Assembly: GCA_945875845.1 (NCBI GenBank) | Contig: CAMCMB010000012.1 | Location: 55,079-119,078, forward strand | Reading direction: 5' to 3' | Length of the DNA: 64,000 nt | DNA from: Pirellula staleyi DSM 6068 | GTDB lineage: Bacteria; Planctomycetota; Planctomycetia; Pirellulales; Pirellulaceae | Part shown: positions 17,202 through 27,172 of the stretch, in pieces | Layout of the letters: each line of letters begins with the position of its first letter | Numbering within the stretch: the first letter of the stretch is position 1 | Position numbers and translations under genes: made by a program | The notes under the pieces: model-generated | What the model was told of the DNA's origin: nothing | The model's input: only the letters and a program-made list of their open reading frames with translations | Database searches by the model: none

Positions 17202-17492
17202 ATGCGTTCGACCTACATCGTTTGCTACGACATCGCAGATGACAAACGTCTTCGAAAAGTGTTCAAGACCATGAAGGCCTTCGGCGATCATCTTCAGTAC
17301 AGCGTCTTTGAATGCCAACTCACTCCAAGAGACTTGATCCAGTGCCGACAACGCCTTTCCGAAATCATCAATAATGCACACGACCAAGTTCTCTTCATTG
17401 ACTTAGGTCCTTCAGAGGGTCGAGGCGAACGCGTGATCGCGGCCCTCGGACAAGCTTACCAGCCTTTTGATTCCGCTTGTATGGTTGTTTAA
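17202..17492 (+). CDS. cas2: Cas2 (CRISPR adaptation protein)
   Basis: 96 residues. The start at ATG 17202 has an AAAGGG ribosome site and gives the family N-terminus MRSTYIVCYDIADDKRLRKV. The ferredoxin-like fold, with the D of YDIADD and a C-terminal strand region (QVLFIDLGP), is of normal Cas2 length. Cas2 dimers bridge two Cas1 dimers in the spacer integration complex. Here cas2 precedes the cas4-cas1 fusion by 13 nt. In the Geobacter-type loci I know, cas2 follows it, so the order is swapped. It is the first gene after the REP/RAYT insertion. Confidence 0.95.
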   Translation: MRSTYIVCYDIADDKRLRKVFKTMKAFGDHLQYSVFECQLTPRDLIQCRQRLSEIINNAHDQVLFIDLGPSEGRGERVIAALGQAYQPFDSACMVV

Positions 17493-17505
17493 CACGAGTT
17501 TCGCC

Positions 17506-19386
17506 ATGATTTCTCCCAAGACTGCTCCCAAGTTTGAAAACGAAGATTACTTGCCCGCACGTATGCTGAACGAATTCGCGTACTGCCCTCGATTATTCTA
17601 CCTGGAACATGTCGATGGAATTTTCGTTCACAATGCCGATACGATCGAGGGGGCCGCACGACATACTCGCGTCGACGCAAAGACGACACCTTTGCCAGCC
17701 AGCAAACGCAAACCGAGCGCCGATGAAACTGTGGCCGATGAAACCGTGGCCAATGATTCCGAAACCGAGGAGCGGGAAATCATTCACGCCCGAAGTGTTA
17801 CACTCTCAAGTGACCAACATAGAATCCTCGCAAAACTGGACCTAGTGGAGACCGATGGCCTAACAGCTACCCCGGTTGACTACAAACGCGGATCCCCAAA
17901 AAAGCTAGACGATGGGACGTTGGGGGCTTGGGATCCTGAGCGAATTCAGCTTTGTGTCCAGGCCTTGGTGTTGCGTGAAAACGGCTTTGCATGCGATGAG
18001 GGTGTCTTGTTCTTTTGGGAAACACGCCAGCGAGTGCGAATTGCGATCGATGACGAGCTGATTCAATTGACATTGTCAGCCATTGTGGGAGCCCGCGAGT
18101 TGCAACTCTCGCCTGTTGCTCCTCCGCCTCTTATCGACAGTCCCAAATGTCCGCGCTGTTCACTGGTTGGAATTTGTTTACCGGATGAGACCAGCTACTG
18201 CCGGCACTCGCCGAGCGGTCATTCCTTGCGACAACCACTCCTTTTTGATATCGGCCCGACTCGAATGCAATCCTTGGTAGAACCGGCGCCCGTTGCTACC
18301 CATATCCGACAGATGGTCACGGCCCGGGATGAGCGAAAGCCATTGTATTTGAACACTCAAGGTTTTTCGCTTGGGAAATCCGGGGATGTGTTGCAAGCCA
18401 GAGACAAAGGCAAGCTGGTCCAAGAATTCCGCATGAATGATGTATCGCAAGTCAACATCATGGGGAACGTCCAGGTGTCGACACAAGCCATTCAGTCTCT
18501 GTTGCAAGCGGAAATACCCGTTGTTTACTTTAGCTATGGCGGATGGTTTCACGGGATGACACAGGGTGTTGGGCTCAAAAACATCATGTGGCGGCGAGAG
18601 CAGTTCCGGTGTGCGGACCGTCCCGAGTTTTGCTTGCGATTTGCTCGCAAATTAGTGTCTGCCAAAATTCAAAATCAACGAACATTGCTCATGCGGAATC
18701 ACATAGAGCCACCCTCGGACGCACTGCGATTCATTAAGAATCTGAAATGGGAATCCGAACGAGCCGAGTCATTAACGTCGCTGTTAGGTATCGAGGGATT
18801 AGCCGCGAGAGTTTATTTCGAACATTTCGATGGGATGATCAAAACGAATCGCGATACAGTCGGACACAGCAAACAATCGCAAGAGTCAAACCAAGATCCG
18901 GATGGGAATTGGCTGCGATTCGACTTCGATGGGCGCAATCGTCGACCGCCGCGTGACCCCGTGAATGCACTTCTGTCGTTGGGCTATAGTTTGTTGGCAA
19001 AGGATTTGACGATCACCTGTGCAAGTGTTGGACTAGATCCTTATTTGGGATTCTACCATCAACCGCGCCATGGCCGGCCCGCCTTAGCCTTGGACTTGAT
19101 GGAACCATTTCGGTCGCTAGTGGTAGACAGTACAGTGATCACCGCGATCAACAATCGCATGATTGAGCCTAAGCATTTTGTTTCGGCGGGAGATGCGGTC
19201 GCATTGACGGCAGATGGTCGGAAGGTTTTTTTTCGGGCTTACGAGCAACGGATGGATCAACTCGTGACACACCCGCTGTTTGACTATCGAGTCAGCTATC
19301 GTCGCATTTTGGAGATTCAAACACGACTGATGGCTCGGTGTTTAACGGGCGAGATTTGGGACTATCCGACGTTTGTGACGCGATGA
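17506..19386 (+). CDS. cas4-cas1: Cas4-Cas1 fusion protein (CRISPR adaptation)
   Basis: 626 residues from ATG 17506. The Cas4 exonuclease part spans about 1-270: the iron-sulfur cysteine in NEFAYCPRLFY (C27), the acidic residues of LDLVETD, the lysine motif VDYKRG, and the cysteine cluster CPRCSLVGIC (about 215-224). A variable acidic insert with a duplicated DETVA lies at about 70-95. Cas1 begins near 275 (RKPLYLNTQGFSLGKSGDVL). Its metal ligands are the Glu of GIEGLAARVYFEHF (about 430), the His of PRHGRPALALDLMEPF (about 522) and the acidic residue after it. The fusion selects, trims and integrates spacers with a correct PAM. Cas4-Cas1 fusions are a hallmark of type I-G and related systems. 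Confidence 0.95.
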   Translation: MISPKTAPKFENEDYLPARMLNEFAYCPRLFYLEHVDGIFVHNADTIEGAARHTRVDAKTTPLPASKRKPSADETVADETVANDSETEEREIIHARSVTLSSDQHRILAKLDLVETDGLTATPVDYKRGSPKKLDDGTLGAWDPERIQLCVQALVLRENGFACDEGVLFFWETRQRVRIAIDDELIQLTLSAIVGARELQLSPVAPPPLIDSPKCPRCSLVGICLPDETSYCRHSPSGHSLRQPLLFDIGPTRMQSLVEPAPVATHIRQMVTARDERKPLYLNTQGFSLGKSGDVLQARDKGKLVQEFRMNDVSQVNIMGNVQVSTQAIQSLLQAEIPVVYFSYGGWFHGMTQGVGLKNIMWRREQFRCADRPEFCLRFARKLVSAKIQNQRTLLMRNHIEPPSDALRFIKNLKWESERAESLTSLLGIEGLAARVYFEHFDGMIKTNRDTVGHSKQSQESNQDPDGNWLRFDFDGRNRRPPRDPVNALLSLGYSLLAKDLTITCASVGLDPYLGFYHQPRHGRPALALDLMEPFRSLVVDSTVITAINNRMIEPKHFVSAGDAVALTADGRKVFFRAYEQRMDQLVTHPLFDYRVSYRRILEIQTRLMARCLTGEIWDYPTFVTR

Positions 19387-19400
19387 TGTTGTGGTATACT
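19373..19400 (+). promoter_or_regulatory. Candidate promoter at the start of the CRISPR leader
   Basis: TTGTGA (19373-19378) and TATACT (19395-19400) are separated by 16 bp. The -10 matches the sigma-70 consensus at 5 of 6 positions and the -35 at 4 of 6. The position, overlapping the end of cas4-cas1 and at the start of the leader, suits transcription of the array. The call rests on sequence match only. Confidence 0.35.
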
Positions 19401-19584
19401 GGTATGCGAGCGGTGAAGTGGTAGCAAAACAATGGTGACCGCTCGCGACCTTGCAATTCGCGGGGATTCATCGTAAAATTCGCGACTCCGTTTCGATGTG
19501 CGTTGGATGAAATCAAGTGAAAAAGACTCGGTGCTCGCGAAAACTAATTTTGGCCCTTATGGGAGAAGGGTTTAAGCGAGCGAG
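19387..19584 (+). promoter_or_regulatory. CRISPR leader
   Basis: This is the 198 bp of non-coding DNA between cas4-cas1 and the first repeat. It contains a 9-bp inverted repeat (GCGAGCGGT at 19406-19414, ACCGCTCGC at 19438-19446), two direct copies of ATTCGCG, repeated GCTCGCGA words, and a purine-rich end AGCGAGCGAG touching the first repeat. Its position beside the adaptation genes, and the degenerate repeat near the opposite end of the array, make this the leader side. Confidence 0.7.
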
Positions 19585-22500
19585 ATTTCCATGACCGAAA
19601 GGTCATGGCCTCATTGAAGCAAATTCCGGCTAGTAGGGCGTTAATGATGGCCGACGATTTCCATGACCGAAAGGTCATGGCCTCATTGAAGCTCCTATGT
19701 GGGAAGAAACTGGGGTTAAACGTTATTATTTCCATGACCGAAAGGTCATGGCCTCATTGAAGCTGCGTCCTAAATTTCATTGTGTCAAAAACCCCCCCCA
19801 TTTCCATGACCGAAAGGTCATGGCCTCATTGAAGCTACCGAACGGCAAAAGGATCATGGATTCTTAATTCGTAATTTCCATGACCGAAAGGTCATGGCCT
19901 CATTGAAGCTTTGTCATCCCGTACCACCGCCCGTCCTTTTCTGCATTTCCATGACCGAAAGGTCATGGCCTCATTGAAGCGATGACATTGGGCGGCCTCT
20001 GATTCGGATGCGGCCACATTTCCATGACCGAAAGGTCATGGCCTCATTGAAGCGGGCGATCGATACCGACGGGAGCGCAAGAGCCGCCGCATTTCCATGA
20101 CCGAAAGGTCATGGCCTCATTGAAGCATTGCTTCCAGCTCAACGTCCAACCCACACACCTTGGATTTCCATGACCGAAAGGTCATGGCCTCATTGAAGCA
20201 AACGCAACATCAAAAGGCTTACTTGCTGCTTCCCTATTTCCATGACCGAAAGGTCATGGCCTCATTGAAGCACGCGGTCGCAATTGGACACGGCTGTAAG
20301 CGATGCATTTCCATGACCGAAAGGTCATGGCCTCATTGAAGCGCTTCAACCTTCAAGTTCTTGAGTTGATTCGATAGCCATTTCCATGACCGAAAGGTCA
20401 TGGCCTCATTGAAGCCGAAAGAAGAAGAGGCGATTGATTGGCTGCGATTGAATTTCCATGACCGAAAGGTCATGGCCTCATTGAAGCCAGTCAGATTGAA
20501 AAGAAACTTCACCATTGTCGCTCCCATTTCCATGACCGAAAGGTCATGGCCTCATTGAAGCGGTCATTCCATTGTACCTAGATCGACAGGTTAGGTCATT
20601 TCCATGACCGAAAGGTCATGGCCTCATTGAAGCGACTGAATGAAATGGATGCGACCTCTCGACGATACATTTCCATGACCGAAAGGTCATGGCCTCATTG
20701 AAGCGCAAAAGTCGATCAATCGCTCCCAATGGTTATTTTATTTCCATGACCGAAAGGTCATGGCCTCATTGAAGCTTTGGGCTATTTGGCCTCAAACATC
20801 AGGACGATTCGATTTCCATGACCGAAAGGTCATGGCCTCATTGAAGCTTTCTACGACGCCCCCTTTCCCCGCTGCAATCAACTCATTTCCATGACCGAAA
20901 GGTCATGGCCTCATTGAAGCCCATGTCCATCGTCTCGACGGGCATTTCGGCCATCATGGGATTTCCATGACCGAAAGGTCATGGCCTCATTGAAGCGGTC
21001 GCAAGGTCAACAGCAATGGACGCCACGACGAATTTCCATGACCGAAAGGTCATGGCCTCATTGAAGCTTTGCTGCCGACTCTGCGAGTGACCGGTCCCTA
21101 GCTATATTTCCATGACCGAAAGGTCATGGCCTCATTGAAGCTCTCCGTTCGAGGCACACCGCCCCTTTATCCTTGGATAATTTCCATGACCGAAAGGTCA
21201 TGGCCTCATTGAAGCAGGAATCAGCCAACGCGGTCGATACTTCGAACTTCATTTCCATGACCGAAAGGTCATGGCCTCATTGAAGTAGGTTGACAAGGGC
21301 TCAACATTAGAGGGCGGCGGAAATTTCCATGACCGAAAGGTCATGGCCTCATTGAAGTAAAATCCCCAGCCCCGTTGGTGAACCCTCGAAGTGCCAAATT
21401 TCCATGACCGAAAGGTCATGGCCTCATTGAAGTGGAGTTGACGGCGGCGGGGTCGCACTGACTACTCAAAATTTCCATGACCGAAAGGTCATGGCCTCAT
21501 TGAAGTCGGCGGGCTCTTCACCGTCGCCTGTCGCAAACCGGGCGATTTCCATGACCGAAAGGTCATGGCCTCATTGAAGTTTTCCTTCTGTGGTTTGGTA
21601 TCCGATATCACGCCCAATTTCCATGACCGAAAGGTCATGGCCTCATTGAAGTTTCGCCAATTTTGGAAACTACGTGCATAGTTCCCTTGATTTCCATGAC
21701 CGAAAGGTCATGGCCTCATTGAAGTCACGTCGCAATCGGGCATCTCTTCGAACGTACCCCTGTATTTCCATGACCGAAAGGTCATGGCCTCATTGAAGTG
21801 TTGCTGGCGTCCAACCAGTTCAAGTTATCTTACGGTATTTCCATGACCGAAAGGTCATGGCCTCATTGAAGTCACGGTCATAACATCCGAACACGACAAC
21901 CAAGCATCTTTCGATTTCCATGACCGAAAGGTCATGGCCTCATTGAAGTTTGTTCCTTCAGTCATCTCTTGCAAAATGTCCTTGAATTTCCATGACCGAA
22001 AGGTCATGGCCTCATTGAAGCGAGTACGGAAGAACTCAAAATCAAAGCGTACACGAACATTTCCATGACCGAAAGGTCATGGCCTCATTGAAGCGGCTTG
22101 CTGCCCCACGAAACCGAGTTGGGCAAGGCTTATTTCCATGACCGAAAGGTCATGGCCTCATTGAAGCTGCGAAATCGTCGTTGGCTTTTTGCCCTTTGCG
22201 AATATTTCCATGACCGAAAGGTCATGGCCTCATTGAAGCGCAACTGTGATGCGTTGCAACCGTCTAACTATCTCATTTCCATGACCGAAAGGTCATGGCC
22301 TCATTGAAGCAAATTCCTGAATACACGACCCTGGGAAATCGATCAAATTTCCATGACCGAAAGGTCATGGCCTCATTGAAGCTTAGGCCCAGTGTAGCTC
22401 TTGATTGCGTCGTAAATACATTTCCATGACCGAAAGGTCATGGCCTCATTGAAGCGACGACTTTGCTCCACGCGTTGTCCAGAACGATCGCAATTTCCAT

Positions 22501-24643
22501 GACCGAAAGGTCATGGCCTCATTGAAGCACCATTTCCCCTGCGTCGTTGCGTACCATGCCGTTGAGATTTCCATGACCGAAAGGTCATGGCCTCATTGAA
22601 GCCCAAACCTTCCGACGGCTCCAGCGGGTGGCGTTGGTTATTTCCATGACCGAAAGGTCATGGCCTCATTGAAGCAATATGTTGTTTCGCATAACCTACA
22701 TCGTCGGCACCTATTTCCATGACCGAAAGGTCATGGCCTCATTGAAGCCCGAGACCTTCGCCGTCGAATGCCTCGGCGATTGCATTTCCATGACCGAAAG
22801 GTCATGGCCTCATTGAAGCTGCAACAGATGCAGCGACAAGCATTGCAACGATATATTTCCATGACCGAAAGGTCATGGCCTCATTGAAGCAACGTTATTC
22901 ATCCTTTTTCTTACTCTTTTTACCTTCATTTCCATGACCGAAAGGTCATGGCCTCATTGAAGCGGAGTTTTTTGCTAAGCCCTCAAGCTCACCAGGCTCG
23001 TATTTCCATGACCGAAAGGTCATGGCCTCATTGAAGCCAGTGGTCAAAAGCTTTGGGAATCGTGCGGTTTGCGTATTTCCATGACCGAAAGGTCATGGCC
23101 TCATTGAAGCGTTTTCGGGCCTAGATCGCCTGTAGCCGCTGTGAAAAATTTCCATGACCGAAAGGTCATGGCCTCATTGAAGCCGTCGAACTGCAATGTA
23201 GCAATGCGATACGGCCCGATTTCCATGACCGAAAGGTCATGGCCTCATTGAAGCAATCTTCTTAGCCCACTGCCCAAGCCCAGACAACAACCCATTTCCA
23301 TGACCGAAAGGTCATGGCCTCATTGAAGCTCGTCTAGTTTTGCTCGTCCTTTTTCGCACCGCTTGCATTTCCATGACCGAAAGGTCATGGCCTCATTGAA
23401 GCAGCAGAGGTAGACGTGACGAAATTGATTCCCCAACCAATTTCCATGACCGAAAGGTCATGGCCTCATTGAAGCGTTACCGATGCCATTCGCCCATTGC
23501 AAAATCGGCATAGCTGATTTCCATGACCGAAAGGTCATGGCCTCATTGAAGCTTCGGTTGGTGGTAGTCGTTTAGGGGGTGGCGGTGATTTCCATGACCG
23601 AAAGGTCATGGCCTCATTGAAGCAGTCGCTATTCCGTGCCGACTTGCCCACGTTACGGGCATTTCCATGACCGAAAGGTCATGGCCTCATTGAAGCGATT
23701 GAAAGGGGTTTTTAATGGCATGTCCTACTTGTATTTCCATGACCGAAAGGTCATGGCCTCATTGAAGCTCTTTGAGCCGAGCCATGATCTTACCAGTGAT
23801 GCGTGCATTTCCATGACCGAAAGGTCATGGCCTCATTGAAGCTCCGATGTGACGATGTATTTTTGTGCGGTCGTATCGCCATTTCCATGACCGAAAGGTC
23901 ATGGCCTCATTGAAGCTATAATGCTCCGCGACGGTAGGCTTCAAGGAATCGAAATTTCCATGACCGAAAGGTCATGGCCTCATTGAAGCAAGTGAAATAA
24001 ACTCATGCGGAACCTGTTTATTCGCATTTCCATGACCGAAAGGTCATGGCCTCATTGAAGCCTGCCAGGTGAGGGAAACCACGTGCTTTTCGCCAGTCAT
24101 TTCCATGACCGAAAGGTCATGGCCTCATTGAAGCGGTTAGCTGCTCCGTGATCTTTGCTCGCTTCTTGACATTTCCATGACCGAAAGGTCATGGCCTCAT
24201 TGAAGCTGATTCCTCGCTTAGTTTCGCCAATCGTCGCAATAACGATTTCCATGACCGAAAGGTCATGGCCTCATTGAAGCGTCACCATCGCTATTCATCT
24301 CAGCACTACCGCCGAATTTCCATGACCGAAAGGTCATGGCCTCATTGAAGCGCTCACCTCGTCCGCTACTCGCACCAAATCGATTAAATTTCCATGACCG
24401 AAAGGTCATGGCCTCATTGAAGCGGCCTCGATTGTGTTCCAGCCAGTCATCATTTCCTTTATTTCCATGACCGAAAGGTCATGGCCTCATTGAAGCTTCC
24501 GTCTACCGCCTGTCTTGCTAAAGCGGTTGACGCGATTTCCATGACCGAAAGGTCATGGTCTCATTGAAGCTCAACACCACAACTTGGACGGGTGCAAGCC
24601 TCACAACATTTCCATGACCGAAAGGTCATGGCCTCATTGAAGC
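19585..24643 (+). CRISPR. CRISPR array, 70 repeats of 36 bp and 69 spacers of 35-38 bp (hand count)
   Basis: The repeat starts ATTTCCATGACC, continues GAAAGGTCATGG and ends CCTCATTGAAGC. It holds a perfect 8-bp stem (CCATGACC/GGTCATGG) closed by a GAAA tetraloop, at repeat positions 5-24. The 3' end ATTGAAGC is the likely crRNA 5' handle, so the + strand is the crRNA strand. Repeats are identical apart from two features. Ten consecutive ones (starting at 21251, 21323, 21398, 21471, 21545, 21617, 21690, 21764, 21837 and 21914) end in T instead of C. The penultimate one (24535-24570) has GGTCTC in place of GGCCTC. The first repeat is 19585-19620 and the last 24608-24643. Apparent ORFs inside are translations of the repeat. 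Confidence 0.99.
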
Positions 24644-25233
24644 AACCGTCTGGTTATAAACCACTCAGGCTTCGCTTGGTGAAAGTTAAGATCGGCAAGA
24701 CAACTATGTGGATGGTAACAAGCGTTCTCAATCGAAAGAAGTTGACCATCAAACAAATTATCTGCTACTACAAGATGCGTTGGGGAATCGAGGTCGAATT
24801 CCGCGGCTTCAAGCAAACACAGGACAATCACAAGTTGTGCTGCCGCAATAGTGAAAACGCAAAAGCTGAACTCGAAGGGTTGGCACTCGCGGTGGCCGCT
24901 GCAGAGTTGCTTGCGTTACGAAGGCAAATTCCTAAGAAACGTAAAAAGAACGATGATCGCGAATATCGAGTAACAGATCGAAGCTTAGCGGAAACCGTGC
25001 GAGCTATTCGATCAAGCTTGACATCGCCAAATGATATCCCCGAACCGGGCAAAGGGCTCGTCGATCAACTTGCTGAGGCTATCGTCCAAAGGTACAAAAA
25101 TAAATCCGATAAGAAGTCTCGCTATCGGCCGCCCAATCCTGACAAAAAACCATTGAAGGATCCAGACGTCAGGAAAATAAATGCTCCAGAACGAAAAAGA
25201 CTTCGCAAACTTGATATGAAAATCCCAGCCTAA
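24644..25233 (+). pseudogene. Truncated IS4-type (DDE) transposase, C-terminal part
   Basis: About 196 codons are open from the last CRISPR repeat to TAA 25233. The sequence YYKMRWGIEVEFRGFKQ carries the Y-(2)-R-(3)-E-(6)-K signature of IS4-family transposases, that is, the catalytic Glu region. The upstream two thirds, with the DD residues, are missing: the frame begins at a PLRLRLVKVKIGKT strand immediately after the repeat. A basic tail follows (KSDKKSRYRPPNPDKKPLKD). No start codon of its own is evident. The gene was cut exactly at the CRISPR array boundary, by deletion or by array growth or rearrangement into it. It is not expected to be functional. Confidence 0.85.
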
Positions 25234-25269
25234 AATGCGAAACAGCGTTGCCTGAATGGCGACGACACG

Positions 25270-25345
25270 TAGGCGGCGTTTACCCAGGGCGGCGCTTCGC
25301 TCTGTCCTGGGCTAAGCTGTGGCTGCCCCATTCGGGGCGAAATGC
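25270..25345. repeat. Palindromic intergenic repeat after the transposase remnant
   Basis: Two hairpins follow each other: CCCAGG (25283-25288) with CCTGGG (25306-25311), and GCCCC-ATTC-GGGGC (25325-25338). The CCCAGGGCGGCGCTTCGCTC word and the CCCCATTCGGGG end are, from general knowledge, common intergenic repeats in planctomycetes. The second hairpin could terminate the minus-strand fliN-fliO transcript. Confidence 0.5.
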
Positions 25346-25378
25346 GAAAACCAAACCAAATTGATCCCCGAACCTAGC

Positions 25379-26290
25379 TCACCCCGTCGAACGCGAAAGA
25401 CTCGTTCGCTTTCTCGCGTTTGGCGGCGATTCGGTATCGCTTCGTCCCAATGTAACTTGCCTGAGCACTTCTCGGAAGGAATGCGTAACACTCGTGGGTT
25501 GATTCGATTCGCAGAGTGCAGCGAGCCGATCAACTTCGTCCGCATCCGTTATCTCGCCAAGAGTTTGTGTCTGACCCGGTTGATGACTAACGAGCAACAT
25601 CTTGTTTCCGAACCGAACGACATAGACTTGTTGACGGGGAGCCATAGCCGTTCTCCCCAGAACTTGTAGAACACCCGTTGGCAACTTTTGAAATGTGTTC
25701 GGTTGCGACTTGCGAAATAGCCACGCAATGAAAAGAAAAAGACTGATCACGAGGGTCAGCGAAAAAAACAGCGACAGGGCAGCGGCCCAGTTGCTCTTGG
25801 GTTTATCCACGCTACTGCTCGCTTCTTTGCTGCGCGACCTTATCTCTATTGGTGTCCTCGCCTTTGCACTCTCCACCCTCGCAGACGATGATTCCGATGC
25901 CCAGTTGGCCTGCTGCACGCCGGTTTGAGACAAACCACTTGATCCAACTCCACTTGCTCTAGCGGTCAATCGATCCTGTTGCGACGGACTATGATCTGTG
26001 GCCTGAGTTGGTTGCGGGAAAACGCGAAGCCCAGAGGGCTGGACGACGCCTGCTTGTGCAGGCAGACTGTTTGCATTCGTTGGATTGGTGCTCGATTGCT
26101 GCAAGCTGTAACCGCCCTGACGCAAAATCGAGGGATCATTGGGGGACCTTGGAGGCGACTGTGGCCCCGTCGGTTGTTGGGCACAGACCAGAGGGACGCA
26201 GCTTGCAAACAGAACGATCGCGCTGAGAGTCGTCGCGGATTCTGCGAGTGATTTGCAAAAACCTTGGAATGGCGCGTTAGTGGATCGCAT
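25379..26290 (-). CDS. fliO: Flagellar biosynthesis protein FliO
   Basis: About 303 residues from ATG 26290, which overlaps the fliN stop by 14 bp; a further upstream ATG at 26320 is possible. There is an N-terminal hydrophobic segment (TLSAIVLFASCVPLVCA), a long Ser/Gln/Pro-rich linker (about 45-170), a single membrane helix (WAAALSLFFSLTLVISLFLF), then the compact FliO domain. This domain includes LPTGVLQVLGRTAMAPRQQV, YVVRFGNKMLLVS and TLGEITDADEVDRLAALC. FliO helps assemble the FliPQR export gate. The periplasmic extension is much longer than in enteric FliO. It is encoded directly after fliN. Confidence 0.85.
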   Translation of the reverse strand: MRSTNAPFQGFCKSLAESATTLSAIVLFASCVPLVCAQQPTGPQSPPRSPNDPSILRQGGYSLQQSSTNPTNANSLPAQAGVVQPSGLRVFPQPTQATDHSPSQQDRLTARASGVGSSGLSQTGVQQANWASESSSARVESAKARTPIEIRSRSKEASSSVDKPKSNWAAALSLFFSLTLVISLFLFIAWLFRKSQPNTFQKLPTGVLQVLGRTAMAPRQQVYVVRFGNKMLLVSHQPGQTQTLGEITDADEVDRLAALCESNQPTSVTHSFREVLRQVTLGRSDTESPPNARKRTSLSRSTG

Positions 26291-26714
26291 CGCTGCCCAC
26301 CAATTCAACCACGCGAACACAGAAGTTGTCGTTCAGAACAAGGACTTCACCGCGAGCCACAAGCCTCCCATTGACGTACACATCGACCAGGTCGCCCGCA
26401 AGTTTGTCGAGCGTTACGACGGAGCCTTTGCGAAGTTGGAGAATTTCGTCGAGATGCATACGAGTTCGGCCCAATTCTATTTTTAGGTCGAGAGAAACAT
26501 CTCGCAGCAAATCCATGGAAACCTTCTCGGGTGGCCCATCCTCACCAACCAGCTCGTCGAGCTGATACTTTTTGATTTTGGGACCTTGCAGTGAATCCTC
26601 CACTTCTTGCAAGGCCGCTTCGGCTTGATGAAGCAGCGATTCGGAATCAGAGGGGCTGCGCAACGGATTTATTCCGGACGGAGTTGCTTCGGGGGTTATC
26701 GATGGATCCGACAT
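26277..26714 (-). CDS. fliN: Flagellar motor switch protein FliN
   Basis: 145 residues. A low-complexity, acidic N-terminal half (about 1-65) is followed by the SpoA domain: LLRDVSLDLKIELGRTRMHL, EILQLRKGSVVTLDKLAGD, VDVYVNGRLVARGEVLVLND, then FCVRVVEL. FliN forms the base of the C-ring and links to CheC/CheY-type signalling and the export apparatus. It is the first gene of a two-gene minus-strand unit with fliO. Other flagellar genes are not in the window, but the chemotaxis operon lies 2.5 kb away. Confidence 0.92.
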   Translation of the reverse strand: MSDPSITPEATPSGINPLRSPSDSESLLHQAEAALQEVEDSLQGPKIKKYQLDELVGEDGPPEKVSMDLLRDVSLDLKIELGRTRMHLDEILQLRKGSVVTLDKLAGDLVDVYVNGRLVARGEVLVLNDNFCVRVVELVGSDAIH

Positions 26715-27172
26715 GAAAACGTCCGTGTTTCGTGATGGCTTTTAGTCTTCCAGGACTTGGTAGTCCGCGAAATCCGACGCTTCTTAGGATCGCTTCGCCG
26801 GACAACGTTGTACTTGTCGTCAAAACCCGGCTTTGGATCAAGCCCAATTGGTTTTCGTGGCGTCTAGTTTGATCAGCCGCAGGGCACTAGCCAAATGGTA
26901 TTCACTTTCGATTCGAACCAACGTTTTCGTAGCGGAGCGGCGCGAGACGCCCGGTGAATATCCAAGTGATTTGCCTACGGTCACCGGACAGCTTGCGCTG
27001 TTCCGCTATAAATTGAGTGCCATCGGGCACTACCTGGCGAAATCGTCTGCTATTCTCCGGTTAAGAGATAGCATTCGTGTTGAATCTGTGTTCATATAAA
27101 TCCTGTCGGTCGGCACAGGACTCAAGACTACTGTGGCTGCGTTGACAAATGGGTCCCAAGGAGGGCTCCATC
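26715..27172. other. Intergenic region between divergent fliN and floA
   Basis: This stretch of about 460 bp lies between the divergent fliN and floA genes and should hold both promoters. An 88-codon + strand frame (26833-27099) has no ribosome site and no recognisable sequence, so I do not call it a gene. No repeat was seen. Confidence 0.4.

Noticed and set aside
19544..24643. Open frames with repeated NEAMTFRSWK or YFHDRKVMASLK peptides inside the array
   Set aside because: They are translations of the 36-bp CRISPR repeat and its spacers, not a repeat protein.
26833..27099. 88-codon + strand frame upstream of floA
   Set aside because: No ribosome site, no recognisable family, and it occupies the expected promoter region between fliN and floA.
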